This document shows positions 15,749-23,874 of a stretch of 26,822 nucleotides of DNA, in pieces. The notes beneath the pieces were generated by a model, which saw only the letters and a program-made list of their open reading frames with translations, was not told where the DNA came from and made no database searches. Origin of the DNA: an uncultured Hungatella sp. (GTDB taxonomy: Bacteria; Bacillota; Clostridia; Lachnospirales; Lachnospiraceae); contig CAJUEJ010000044.1 of assembly GCA_910585435.1 (NCBI GenBank), forward strand, positions 1 through 26,822, given 5' to 3'. The stretch's first letter is position 1. Every line of letters starts with the position of its first letter. Both the position numbers and the translations under genes were made by a program.

Positions 15749-17206
15749 ATGAAAAAAACAAGACAGATTCTTTCTATTATGATGGCAGCTCTTCTGACAG
15801 CAGGTCTGGCAGGCTGTTCCGGAGGAAATTCGGGAGGTCAGGCTTCGGGAGGTCAGGCTTCGGGCGGAAACACGGGAAACAGTACCCAGGAGACTGCATC
15901 CCAGGCAGCAGGCCAACAGGAGACAGAGGCGCCGGCACAGGCGGAGGGAAAGACCACCATATCCTACTGGACTACCAACCGCCACGACCAGGAATATATG
16001 ACAAAGAAGATTGCCGAATTTAATGAAAGCAATGACAGCATCTACATTGATTTTCAGGTATATGCAGATAACTATTCCCAGATGCTGGATCTGGCCTTCA
16101 GTACAGGCACGGCTCCGGATGTGTTCCAGCTCTCAGAATTTGCCACCAATTATTCCAAGGGATATATGATGAGCCTTAATTCCTTCCTGGATGACGAGTA
16201 CAAGAAAAGATTCGGCGAGGGAGCTTTTGTGGAGGGAGTCAACTCCTATAACGGAGAGATATACAGTCTTCCCTATACGGCTTCTGCATGCCGGCTGTTC
16301 TACAACCAGGATATCTTTGACCGTGTAGGCATCGCCGGGCCGCCTAAGACCGTGGAGGAGATGGCAGCGGATGCAAAGCTTATCACGGAGCAGCTGGGCG
16401 GAGAAGGAATCTATGGCTTTGCAGGAAATTATAAAACAGCCAGAAGCGCAGTGGCCAGAAGCATTGACCCTATCGTCCAGCTAAGCGGCGGTACCAGGGC
16501 CGGGTTTGATTACAAAGAGGGCCGGTTTGACTTCAGCAGCTATAAACCTATCCTGGAGCAGTTTCGGGAAATCTTCGCAACAGGAGCCACTTTCCCGGGC
16601 AGTGAGTCTCTGGATATCGATCCGCTGAGAACCCAGTTTGCTGCAGGCAACATTGGAATGTATATTTCCATAAGCCATGCAGAGCCAGGTGTGTACTTAA
16701 GCCAGTTCCCCACAGATGTAAACTGGAACTGTGCCCAGCTGCCTACCTTGACTGGTGAGGTAGAGGGAAAACAGACACTGTGGTTCGGCGGAAGCAACCT
16801 TGGAATCAATGTCAACACCACCCATCCGGATGAGGCGTGGGAGGTTATGAAATTCCTTCACAGCGATGAGGTAATGGGAGAGTACTATACCCTGGGCCTG
16901 GGAACTGTCATGATCCCCAGCGCCATAGAGGGAGTGGAACCGCCGGAAACCATTGCAAAGATGCCGGATCTGGCTATGAATGAGAGAGATCAGAACTGGC
17001 CGCCTCTTCCCCTTAATGTGGTGGTGGAAGGAAAGGATTATGCCACGGTGGTTGCGGAATGTATCTTTGGCATGACTGACATCGACGGGGCTATTGAAGA
17101 TTTGAATATCCGCTACAATGCTGCTTACGATAAAGTAGTTGAAGGAGGGCAGGAGAGGATTGTTTATCCTAACTTTGACCCGTTGAATCAGGATGTAAGC
17201 AAGTAA
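15749..17206 (+). CDS. Sugar ABC transporter substrate-binding lipoprotein (locus 2)
   Basis: Family 1 extracellular solute-binding protein, 485 residues, full length. The signal peptide ends in lipobox GLAGC (Cys23), so the mature protein is anchored on the outer face of the membrane. A low-complexity tether of Gly, Ser and Gln/Ala follows, with a tandem duplication. The mature domain shows TTISYWTTNRHDQEY, GTAPDVFQL, YSLPYTASACRLFYNQDIFD and FGGSNLGIN. ATG 15749 has TGGAGGA a few bases upstream, while the ATG at 15737 overlaps that site. It is the first of five genes that form a complete importer-plus-sensor set lacking only the ATPase. Substrate unknown. Confidence 0.95.
   Translation: MKKTRQILSIMMAALLTAGLAGCSGGNSGGQASGGQASGGNTGNSTQETASQAAGQQETEAPAQAEGKTTISYWTTNRHDQEYMTKKIAEFNESNDSIYIDFQVYADNYSQMLDLAFSTGTAPDVFQLSEFATNYSKGYMMSLNSFLDDEYKKRFGEGAFVEGVNSYNGEIYSLPYTASACRLFYNQDIFDRVGIAGPPKTVEEMAADAKLITEQLGGEGIYGFAGNYKTARSAVARSIDPIVQLSGGTRAGFDYKEGRFDFSSYKPILEQFREIFATGATFPGSESLDIDPLRTQFAAGNIGMYISISHAEPGVYLSQFPTDVNWNCAQLPTLTGEVEGKQTLWFGGSNLGINVNTTHPDEAWEVMKFLHSDEVMGEYYTLGLGTVMIPSAIEGVEPPETIAKMPDLAMNERDQNWPPLPLNVVVEGKDYATVVAECIFGMTDIDGAIEDLNIRYNAAYDKVVEGGQERIVYPNFDPLNQDVSK
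15831..15860 (+). repeat. Two-copy 15-bp tandem repeat in lipoprotein tether
   Basis: CGGGAGGTCAGGCTT occurs twice in tandem (15831-15845, 15846-15860), followed by a partial third copy CGGGCGG. It encodes repeated SGGQA units in the flexible linker after the lipidated cysteine. Copy number changes here would keep the frame. Confidence 0.9.
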
Positions 17207-17252
17207 GCAAAGGGAAGTAACAAATAGTAACGGAATCATGGGAGGACAGAAT

Positions 17253-19085
17253 ATGGGAGGAAGGACAAAAAAGAAGGCAGAACATTTTCAGAGCCTGCAG
17301 TCCAGAATCTCCCGTTCTGCCCTCCTTGTGGCATTGCTGGTATTTCTGGTAAGCTATACCTGCCTGTATGCCTTTGTCTACAGCTATGTGTCCAGGCAGA
17401 ACAATGAAAACTGCAGAATACAGCTGCAGCAGACAGAATCGTATGTTCAATACAAGGTCAAGGGTGTAATTGAACGGTTGTTTTATATTCAGACCAACGA
17501 GCTGTTCAGCAGAAATTTGAAGAAGATCCTGTTTGAGGAGAACAAAAATAACGGGGTGCTTCTGGGGGAGATGGCCGGTGTCCTGTCTTCCTGCAAGGCT
17601 ACGGAGCCGTGGCTTTCCAACATCTGTCTTTACACGCCCAAAGGCAGATTTTCCGATATGACGGTTCTGATGAATGAGGGCTATGATTTTAAAGAAAGCA
17701 GCCTGTATCAGGATTTTCTGTCGCAGAGCAGCCTGGTGGTCTGGGGGGATTTCTACTATGACCCTGTGTTTATCACAAAGAGGCCGGTGATTCCGGTTAT
17801 CTACCGGATTGAGGTGGATGGCTGTCAGGAACCGTCAGGGCTTCTGGTTAATTTAGACCAGGCGAAGATCTCCCAATATATCAGCCAGATCGAGAGCCCT
17901 TCCGGGGCCTTTGCCGCCATATGTACAGCCAAGGGGGAAGTATTTGCAGACAGTATTCCATCAGACTATGGATGGATTCGGGGCAAGGTTCAGGAACTGC
18001 TTCTGGGGACGCAGGAGGAAGGGATTCTGCGGCTTAAGGATAATGGGCAGACGGTTTTGGGAGGGTGGAAGCAGGTTCACACCACACCCTGGTATGTGCT
18101 GTATTTTTATCCTGAGGATCTGACAGGGCAGTTAAATGGGATGGCCGGCGCTCTTTTCCTGGTGAATCTGGGAGCAGCGTCCATTATCTGGTTTTTTACT
18201 ACAAAGGCTGTAAAGAGGATTACAGGGCCTATGGAGGATCTGGCTCATGTGATGGAGACTGTGGGGGAGACGGATTACCAGGCAGCATTTTCTTATGAGA
18301 AAAAGGATGAGATCGGGATTCTCACAGACAGCTTTAACCGGATGGTGGAGAATACAGGGCAGTATATCACCCGGCTGAAGGAGGAGAAGGAGAAGGTCCG
18401 CATCGAGCAGCTTCTGAAGCGGAGGGCGGAGCTGATTGCCCTCCAGGCCCAGATCAACCCCCATTTCCTTTATAATACCCTGGATTCTATCCGCTGGAAG
18501 GCAGAGGAGTATGAGGCGGAGGAGATCAGTGCCATGGTTCAGGCTCTGGCCACTCTGTTTCGGATTGACTTAAGCAGAGGGCGGGAGATGATTCCTATAT
18601 CGGAGGAGCTTAAGCATGTCAGCAGCTATCTCTCAATCCAGAAATATTGCTATGGAGATACTCTGGATTATCAGATTCAGGTACAGGAAGGCCTTATGGG
18701 CTGTTATGTGCCCAAGATTATATTGCAGCCCCTGGTGGAGAATTCTATCTATCATGGCCTGAAAGAAAAGGACGAGGGCGGTACGGTCCGGATTCTGGGA
18801 AGGGAAGAGGAGGGCGTCATCGTATTTCAGGTGTGGGACGACGGTGTGGGCATAGAGCCGAAGCTGCTTAAGCGCCTGGAGGAAGGGCTTTTAAAGGGGC
18901 TGGTGATGAACCGGGAGGGATATGGCATCTTCAATGTAAATGAACGGATCCGGCTGTATTTTGGAGAGAAGTACGGGCTGAACATTGAAAACGGACCTGA
19001 GGCCGGAGCGGTAGTGACTCTTCGGATGCCTTTGGTGAGAGAGGAAGAGGTGGGAACCTATGTATCATATCTTGATAGCAGATGA
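17253..19085 (+). CDS. YesM-like sensor histidine kinase (locus 2)
   Basis: Membrane sensor kinase of the same class as the one at the left end, 610 residues. A basic N-terminus leads into TM1 (about residues 21-45, ALLVALLVFLVSYTCLYAFV). An extracellular sensor domain of about 240 residues and TM2 (near ALFLVNLGAASIIWFF) follow, then a HAMP segment. QINPHFLYNTLDSIRW carries the phospho-accepting His404. The ATPase domain has ENSIYHGL, DDGVGIEP and GYGIFNVNERIRLYFG. ATG 17253 is preceded by GGGAGGA at 7 nt; ATG 17238 lacks a site. It overlaps its regulator by 26 nt. It probably senses the sugar carried by this locus. Confidence 0.94.
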   Translation: MGGRTKKKAEHFQSLQSRISRSALLVALLVFLVSYTCLYAFVYSYVSRQNNENCRIQLQQTESYVQYKVKGVIERLFYIQTNELFSRNLKKILFEENKNNGVLLGEMAGVLSSCKATEPWLSNICLYTPKGRFSDMTVLMNEGYDFKESSLYQDFLSQSSLVVWGDFYYDPVFITKRPVIPVIYRIEVDGCQEPSGLLVNLDQAKISQYISQIESPSGAFAAICTAKGEVFADSIPSDYGWIRGKVQELLLGTQEEGILRLKDNGQTVLGGWKQVHTTPWYVLYFYPEDLTGQLNGMAGALFLVNLGAASIIWFFTTKAVKRITGPMEDLAHVMETVGETDYQAAFSYEKKDEIGILTDSFNRMVENTGQYITRLKEEKEKVRIEQLLKRRAELIALQAQINPHFLYNTLDSIRWKAEEYEAEEISAMVQALATLFRIDLSRGREMIPISEELKHVSSYLSIQKYCYGDTLDYQIQVQEGLMGCYVPKIILQPLVENSIYHGLKEKDEGGTVRILGREEEGVIVFQVWDDGVGIEPKLLKRLEEGLLKGLVMNREGYGIFNVNERIRLYFGEKYGLNIENGPEAGAVVTLRMPLVREEEVGTYVSYLDSR

Positions 19086-20574
19086 TGAGGCCGGAATCCG
19101 AAACGGTCTTGCCCGGTATCTGAAAAACCACGCACCGGATTTTGAGGTGGTGGGAACGGCAAAGGATGGCAAGGAGGCCCTGCGCCTGTCTGAGGAGCTT
19201 CTTCCTGAGGTAATTATTACGGATATCAATATGCCCAAGCTTGACGGCCTGGAGTATCTGGAATCTTTGAAGGAGCTTCTTCCTGACTCCAAGTTTCTTG
19301 TCATCAGCGGGTATGACCGGTTTGATTATGCGGTGCGCTGCCTGCGCCTGGGGGTGCGGGAATATTTCTTAAAGCCTGTTGATACACAAAAGCTTCTGGA
19401 GGTTCTCAAAAGCCTTAAGGAGGAGCTGGATGAGCAGAGGGATGCGTGGAAGCTTAAGGGACAGAAGGAGAGGGAAGGGGCGGATGAGAAACAGGGGGAA
19501 CAGCCTGGCTTAAGATATCTGTACTGTGCGGCGATGGCAAGAGGCCAGGCAGACTTTGACGAGATTTATGAGAGGGCAAAGCTCAGGCTGGCTCCGGATA
19601 TCGAGATTTTAAAGCCTATGTTCAGAACCGATGAACGGCTTCTTTATCTGAGAGTGGAAAAGGAGGAGGCAGGGCAGGAGTTTTTAAAAATCACCAGAAC
19701 CCTCACCTCTGTCTGCAACTATTTTCGGAGAGAACAGGGGAAGCGGATTCATTTTTTCCTGGGGAATTTTGTGGAGGAAAAGGACAAACTGGGACTCTCC
19801 AGGAAAGAGGCCCTTCGGTGCGGGGAAGCATTTTTTGAGGATCAGATTCCTCCGGTGGTGTGTTATGAGGAGATGGTGGCGGCCGAGGAGGAGAAGGCCC
19901 CCTTTTTTGTCAGGGATATTTCCGAGAAAATGGTCCTGACAGCGGAAAGCGGAAGCAGAAAGGAGCTGGGGGGGCAGTGGGAGGCTTTAAAGGGAATACT
20001 TTCGGAGCGGCAGCTTTATGACGCCAAATGCCTGAAAATATTTTTCTTAAGCCTTGGCTTCCAGGTGATGTCGGATATGGAGAAGCAGACGGATGGCATA
20101 GGCATAAGGGAATTAAATGAATATGAGGACCGGCTGTCAGGGGCGGAAAGCCCGGATGAGCTGTATGGCTTTTTTACGGAGTTTCTGGATGCGCTGGAGA
20201 GAAAATGCCAGGAGAAGGACAACAGAAACCACCGGGTGCGGGAGAGGGCCCAGCCGATTATCCAGGCTCATTTATCGGACAGTGATTTCTGTCTGGACGA
20301 CGTGGCGGTTAAGCTGTTTTTAAGCCCGAATTATCTGAGGGCCCTGTGGAAGAGGGAGACGGGGATGACGTTTACAGAGTATATCACGGAGCTTCGGATG
20401 GAGAGGGCCAGGATTCTTTTAAAGGGGAAGGACAGAAAGATAGGGGATGTGGCAGAACAGGTAGGCTATCGGGACTCCCGGTATTTTTCATCCAGCTTTA
20501 AGAAGCTGTACCATATGTCACCGGGAGAGTACCAGAATCAGGAAAGCAGGAGGGACGAAATCGATGAAGAATAG
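19060..20574 (+). CDS. YesN-like response regulator, AraC-type (locus 2)
   Basis: Partner of the locus 2 kinase, 504 residues. The receiver domain carries D8-D9, phospho-acceptor D55 in ITDINMPKLDG and K105 in LKPV. The middle part is Glu/Lys-rich and of uncertain fold. The C-terminal AraC domain has two helix-turn-helix units (DFCLDDVAVKLFLSPNYLRA and IGDVAEQVGYRDSRYFSSSF). It starts inside the kinase gene and its end overlaps the next permease by 11 nt, so kinase, regulator and permease should be translated as a coupled block. Confidence 0.94.
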   Translation: MYHILIADDEAGIRNGLARYLKNHAPDFEVVGTAKDGKEALRLSEELLPEVIITDINMPKLDGLEYLESLKELLPDSKFLVISGYDRFDYAVRCLRLGVREYFLKPVDTQKLLEVLKSLKEELDEQRDAWKLKGQKEREGADEKQGEQPGLRYLYCAAMARGQADFDEIYERAKLRLAPDIEILKPMFRTDERLLYLRVEKEEAGQEFLKITRTLTSVCNYFRREQGKRIHFFLGNFVEEKDKLGLSRKEALRCGEAFFEDQIPPVVCYEEMVAAEEEKAPFFVRDISEKMVLTAESGSRKELGGQWEALKGILSERQLYDAKCLKIFFLSLGFQVMSDMEKQTDGIGIRELNEYEDRLSGAESPDELYGFFTEFLDALERKCQEKDNRNHRVRERAQPIIQAHLSDSDFCLDDVAVKLFLSPNYLRALWKRETGMTFTEYITELRMERARILLKGKDRKIGDVAEQVGYRDSRYFSSSFKKLYHMSPGEYQNQESRRDEIDEE

Positions 20575-21487
20575 TAAGGAACTGAAGAAACATTTGATGA
20601 GGGAGAGGGTGTCTTACCTGATGCTGCTTCCCAATCTGGTTATGTTTGGCGTGTTTACGGTGTACCCCATTCTCTGGGCGCTTCGGTACATGCTGTTTGA
20701 TTATAAGGGGTACGGGGAAGCAGTGTTTGTGGGAGCGGATAATTTCGTCCGTGTGTTTACCAGGGATCCTGTGTTCTGGGCAGCGGTTAAGAATACCTTT
20801 GTGTATGCAGGAGGAAAGCTTATTCTCACCATTCCCATTGCATTTCTTCTGGCAGTGCTGGTGAGCAAAAGCGGAAGGGCCAATGCGGTGGCCCAGTCCA
20901 TTATCTTTACGCCGACTATTATGAGCAGCGCGGTAATGGCCCTGATTTTTTATCTGATTTTTAATACGTACAATGGCAGCGTCAACCGGATACTCATGTC
21001 TCTGGGGCTGATAAAGCAGAATATTAACTGGCTGGGGATTCAGTATGCCATGGTGACGGTGATTATCATAGCGGCCTGGGGAGGCATAGGCAACTACATG
21101 GTCTATTTTATTGCAGGGCTTACGGGGATTTCGGAGGATTTATATGAGAGTGCCAGGATTGACGGGGCCAACAATACCCAGATTATGTTCCGGATTACCC
21201 TTCCTCTTCTGGCTCCCATCCTTAAGATGATACTTATGCTGGCTCTGGTTATCTCGTTTATGGACATGCAGAGTATCATGGTCCTGACAGAGGGCGGGCC
21301 TATGAACCGGACCAATGTTATGTTTTTGTATATCTATCAGCTGTTTTTCCCGGTTACGGCCGGCTCGGCGGTGCCTCAGGAGTTTGGGTACGGCGCTGCG
21401 GTAAGTTTGGTGGCGGCTGCCATTATCGGAGGCGTGACGCTGGTGTATCTGTTCCTGGCCAGGAAATTGGATAAAATCACGGAGTAA
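20564..21487 (+). CDS. Sugar ABC transporter permease, MalF/UgpA type (locus 2)
   Basis: Permease subunit, 307 residues, about six membrane segments, beginning with YLMLLPNLVMFGVFTVYPIL. The ATPase-docking loop reads YESARIDGANNTQIMFRITL, a standard EAA motif. LTEGGPMNRTN after it is typical for the MalF-like subunit. The start lies within the end of the regulator gene. The nearest binding protein is two genes upstream. Confidence 0.95.
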   Translation: MKNSKELKKHLMRERVSYLMLLPNLVMFGVFTVYPILWALRYMLFDYKGYGEAVFVGADNFVRVFTRDPVFWAAVKNTFVYAGGKLILTIPIAFLLAVLVSKSGRANAVAQSIIFTPTIMSSAVMALIFYLIFNTYNGSVNRILMSLGLIKQNINWLGIQYAMVTVIIIAAWGGIGNYMVYFIAGLTGISEDLYESARIDGANNTQIMFRITLPLLAPILKMILMLALVISFMDMQSIMVLTEGGPMNRTNVMFLYIYQLFFPVTAGSAVPQEFGYGAAVSLVAAAIIGGVTLVYLFLARKLDKITE

Positions 21488-21501
21488 AGGAGGAGAAAAG
21501 G

Positions 21502-22362
21502 ATGCCGAAAGAGTACAGAATGTCAAAGGTGTGGAAGGCTGTGGGGAAGATATTTAAATGGCTGTTTCTGGGAAGTATGTGTGTGTTTACTGTCTACCCT
21601 GTGGTCTATGCGGTGCTGGGGTCGTTGAAATCCAACGCGGAGCTGACCCTGGGGGGGAATCTTCTGCCTAAGGAGTGGCATTTTGAGAATTATGCCTATG
21701 CTTTCAGCAAATTGGATTTTGGAAGATATACGTGGAACAGCATATTGCTTGCAATCCTGACAGTGATTTTGTCGGTGCTGACTGCCTCCATGGGAGGGTA
21801 TGTGCTGGGACGGAGGGAATTCCCGGGGAAAAGGGTGATATCTTCGGTCTATTTAAGCTCCATGTTTGTGTCGGTGGGGTCTGTGGCTTTGTATCCTCTG
21901 TACAGGCTGTTAAACCGTCTGGGGCTGACCAGCCATATGCTGGGCCTGGCGCTTCTGCTTACAGGCGGACAGGTGGCCAATGTGTTTATGATTTCCGGTT
22001 TTGTGCGCAGTGTGCCAAAGGAGCTGGACGATGCGGCCACCATAGACGGCGCAGGGATTTTCCGTATCTACTGGCAGATTATTGTGCCTATGATCCGGCC
22101 GATTCTGGGGGTGGTGGCCCTGTTCTCCTTCCGGACGGCCTGGAATGAGTTTATTACAGCCCAGGTGTTTACCATGTCCAATCCGGGGCTTAAGACCTTA
22201 AGCGTGGCGGTGGCGAACTTAAGGTATTCGGCCAATGCGGCGGCGGAATGGCATCTGATGATGGCAGGGGCTTCCATTGCCCTGGCGCCGATTCTGGTGG
22301 TGTATCTCCTGGCGAATAAGCAGTTTATCGCAGGAATTACTGCAGGGGCGGTGAAAGGGTAG
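21502..22362 (+). CDS. Sugar ABC transporter permease, MalG/UgpE type (locus 2)
   Basis: Second permease, 286 residues, about six membrane segments. The EAA loop is DDAATIDGAGIFRIYWQIIV and the C-terminus QFIAGITAGAVKG is typical of MalG-like proteins. AAAGGAGGAGAAAAGG precedes the ATG. No ATPase gene follows; the operon ends here, and no convincing terminator is visible before the tRNA promoter. Confidence 0.95.
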   Translation: MPKEYRMSKVWKAVGKIFKWLFLGSMCVFTVYPVVYAVLGSLKSNAELTLGGNLLPKEWHFENYAYAFSKLDFGRYTWNSILLAILTVILSVLTASMGGYVLGRREFPGKRVISSVYLSSMFVSVGSVALYPLYRLLNRLGLTSHMLGLALLLTGGQVANVFMISGFVRSVPKELDDAATIDGAGIFRIYWQIIVPMIRPILGVVALFSFRTAWNEFITAQVFTMSNPGLKTLSVAVANLRYSANAAAEWHLMMAGASIALAPILVVYLLANKQFIAGITAGAVKG

Positions 22363-22414
22363 GCGCAGGGAAGAAAAAGTGGTGAAAAAACCCTGAAAAA
22401 ACAGAAAAAAAGGG

Positions 22415-22443
22415 TTGACGAATTTAGAACCTTATTGTATAAT
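22415..22443 (+). promoter_or_regulatory. Near-consensus sigma-A promoter for tRNA-Gln
   Basis: TTGACG (22415-22420), 17-nt spacer, TATAAT (22438-22443), ending 40 nt before the tRNA. This is the best promoter in the window, as expected for a stable RNA gene. Confidence 0.88.
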
Positions 22444-22483
22444 ACAATTCGTCGCTAAGATAAAGCAAGCGGCGAATTGAGAT

Positions 22484-22556
22484 TGGGCTATCGCCAAATG
22501 GTAAGGCAACGGACTCTGACTCCGTCATTTTCAAGGTTCGAATCCTTGTAGCCCAG
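22484..22556 (+). tRNA. tRNA-Gln (anticodon CTG)
   Basis: The acceptor stem pairs TGGGCTA (22484-22490) with TAGCCCA (22549-22555). The anticodon stem ACGGA/TCCGT encloses CTCTGAC, giving CTG, which reads CAG. The T-arm contains GGTTCGAATCC. The first acceptor pair is U-A, as is usual in tRNA-Gln. CCA is not encoded. Confidence 0.95.
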
Positions 22557-22560
22557 CTGG

Positions 22561-22606
22561 AAAAGAGCGTTAAAACTTAATTTTATTAAGTTTTGAGGCT
22601 CTTTTT
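22561..22606 (+). terminator. Terminator after tRNA-Gln
   Basis: GAGC pairs with GCTC at the base and AAAACTTAA (22572-22580) with TTAAGTTTT (22586-22594) above it, with a small internal loop between. Five T residues follow. Confidence 0.8.
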
Positions 22607-22690
22607 ACATAATAAAATAATTATTTGTTTTAGTTGAGTATGATATTGACAGTTTTGTCAGAATGGGCTGGAATTAAATAATAATTATAA

Positions 22691-22736
22691 AAAGGTAATC
22701 GTTAAGTTTCCTAGGCTTGGACGATTACTTTTTTGC
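22691..22736 (+). terminator. Orphan terminator-like hairpin
   Basis: AAAGGTAATCGT (22691-22702) pairs over 12 positions, one of them G-U, with ACGATTACTTTT (22721-22732), and the T run continues to 22734. No gene lies between this hairpin and the tRNA terminator. A TTGACA sits 40 nt upstream. Confidence 0.6.
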
Positions 22737-22945
22737 ATTTTTACCGTTTTCGTAACCCAGCTTGTAAGCTGCGCTACAAAGAACGCTCACGATTGAAACA
22801 ATATAAAAAGCAGATTCCCAAAGATCAGGGTTTCTATGTAAACAGAGCTTATACTCTCTGATGGAGGGCAACCGGGAGTTGTCAATGTTTTATGTGTCCT
22901 AAAAGTATTGAGAGTGTGATGAATATATAGTATGACAGAGATTTG

Positions 22946-22966
22946 AAGCCGGAAACGGCTTTTTTG
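22946..22966 (+). terminator. GAAA-loop terminator hairpin
   Basis: AAGCCG (22946-22951) and CGGCTT (22956-22961) flank a GAAA tetraloop, with six T residues running on from the stem. No gene is recognised directly upstream, which suggests an unannotated short transcript. Confidence 0.65.
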
Positions 22967-22976
22967 TTTATGTTTG

Positions 22977-23005
22977 TAGACATTCCAGACAAAATGCTTT
23001 ATAAT
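22977..23005 (+). promoter_or_regulatory. Sigma-A promoter for thioesterase gene
   Basis: TAGACA (22977-22982), 17-nt spacer, perfect TATAAT (23000-23005), 33 nt before the thioesterase ATG and just after the GAAA-loop terminator. Confidence 0.75.
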
Positions 23006-23038
23006 TAAGGATGATTTTGGTTGAAAAGGAGCAGAGGT

Positions 23039-23746
23039 ATGTATCAATTTGACAGCCGGGTGAGATACAGCGAGACCGATGAAAAAGGTAGGCTGAGCGT
23101 AACAGGGATCATGAATTATTTTCAGGACTGCTCTACATTTCAGTCGGAGGACATAGGGATGGGAGTTTCTTATCTGAAGGAGCATCACCAGGCATGGTGG
23201 CTGTCTTCCTGGCAGATTATCATTGACCGGTATCCTGTGCTGGGTGAGAGAATCACCATAGGTACCTGGCCCTATGATTTTAAAGGGATTTTCGGATACC
23301 GGAATTTTACGATTCAGGATTCACAGGGAGGATACCTGGTCAGGGCCAATTCCATCTGGTTTTTATTTGATACAAAGGCAGGGAAGCCTGCCAGAGTGAC
23401 CAATATAGATATTGAAGGGTATGGAAAGCCGGAAGAGAAGCTGGCTATGGAGGATGCACCCAGGCGGATTGCGCTTCCGGAGGATTATGTCCTGAAGGAG
23501 CCGGTTTTGGTGATGAAGCATCATATAGACACGAACCATCATGTGAACAATGCGCAGTATGTGGAGATTGCCAGGGAATTTCTGCCGGATGATTTTGATA
23601 TGAAGGAACTTAGGGCAGAATACAGAAAGGCGGCAGTCATGGGGGACTATTTAACACCCCGAATTAGTAAAACAGAGGAGGGATATGTGACAGCTTTGTG
23701 CGACAGTAAAGAAAAGCCTTACGCAGTGATCCAGATGAGAGGATGA
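23039..23746 (+). CDS. Acyl-ACP thioesterase (FatA/FatB family)
   Basis: Cytoplasmic hydrolase of acyl-acyl carrier protein thioesters, releasing free fatty acids; 235 residues in a double hot-dog fold. The N-terminal hot-dog begins MYQFDSRVRYSETDEKGRLS. The C-terminal one carries DTNHHVNNAQYVEIAREFLP, matching the D-x-N-x-H-V-N-N catalytic signature of plant FatA/FatB (here Asp164, Asn166, His168). ATG 23039 follows AAGGAG at 7 nt; the upstream TTG at 23021 overlaps that site. Chain-length specificity cannot be read. The next gene follows without a terminator. Confidence 0.93.
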   Translation: MYQFDSRVRYSETDEKGRLSVTGIMNYFQDCSTFQSEDIGMGVSYLKEHHQAWWLSSWQIIIDRYPVLGERITIGTWPYDFKGIFGYRNFTIQDSQGGYLVRANSIWFLFDTKAGKPARVTNIDIEGYGKPEEKLAMEDAPRRIALPEDYVLKEPVLVMKHHIDTNHHVNNAQYVEIAREFLPDDFDMKELRAEYRKAAVMGDYLTPRISKTEEGYVTALCDSKEKPYAVIQMRG

Positions 23747-23874
23747 GGACAAGCATACGTATAGAAACAGATGCCGGCAGCCAAAAAGGGAAGTTACAGG
23801 AGAAGAATGAAATAAACCTGCCGCCCAAGCGGTGGCGGATAAAAAAGCACATGACGAATACAACGGAGGAAGAG

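Larger units (their letters stand above)
22607..22976. other. Gene-poor intergenic stretch
   Basis: Together with the flanking terminator and promoter this makes about 480 nt between tRNA-Gln and the thioesterase with no convincing protein gene. It holds a TTGACA with an overlapping 5-bp inverted repeat TGACA/TGTCA (22647-22660), two terminator-like hairpins listed separately, and a 13-codon ORF beginning ATG 22861 that lacks a ribosome-binding site. The stretch is visibly richer in A and T than its neighbours. It may hold a small RNA or the remains of an integrated element; neither is shown. Confidence 0.5.

Noticed and set aside
22389..22416. AACCCT/AGGGTT hairpin as terminator of the importer 2 operon
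   Set aside because: The 6-bp stem has a 16-nt loop and no T run on the + strand. It overlaps the tRNA promoter.
22548..22762. Imperfect repeat of the tRNA-Gln 3' end (GTAGCCCAGCT at 22548, GTAACCCAGCT at 22752) as attachment sites of an integrated element
   Set aside because: Only 11 nt with one mismatch, 200 nt apart, and no integrase or cargo. Too weak to claim.
22861..22902. 13-codon ORF (MEGNRELSMFYVS) as a leader peptide
   Set aside because: No ribosome-binding site precedes it and no regulated gene follows closely.
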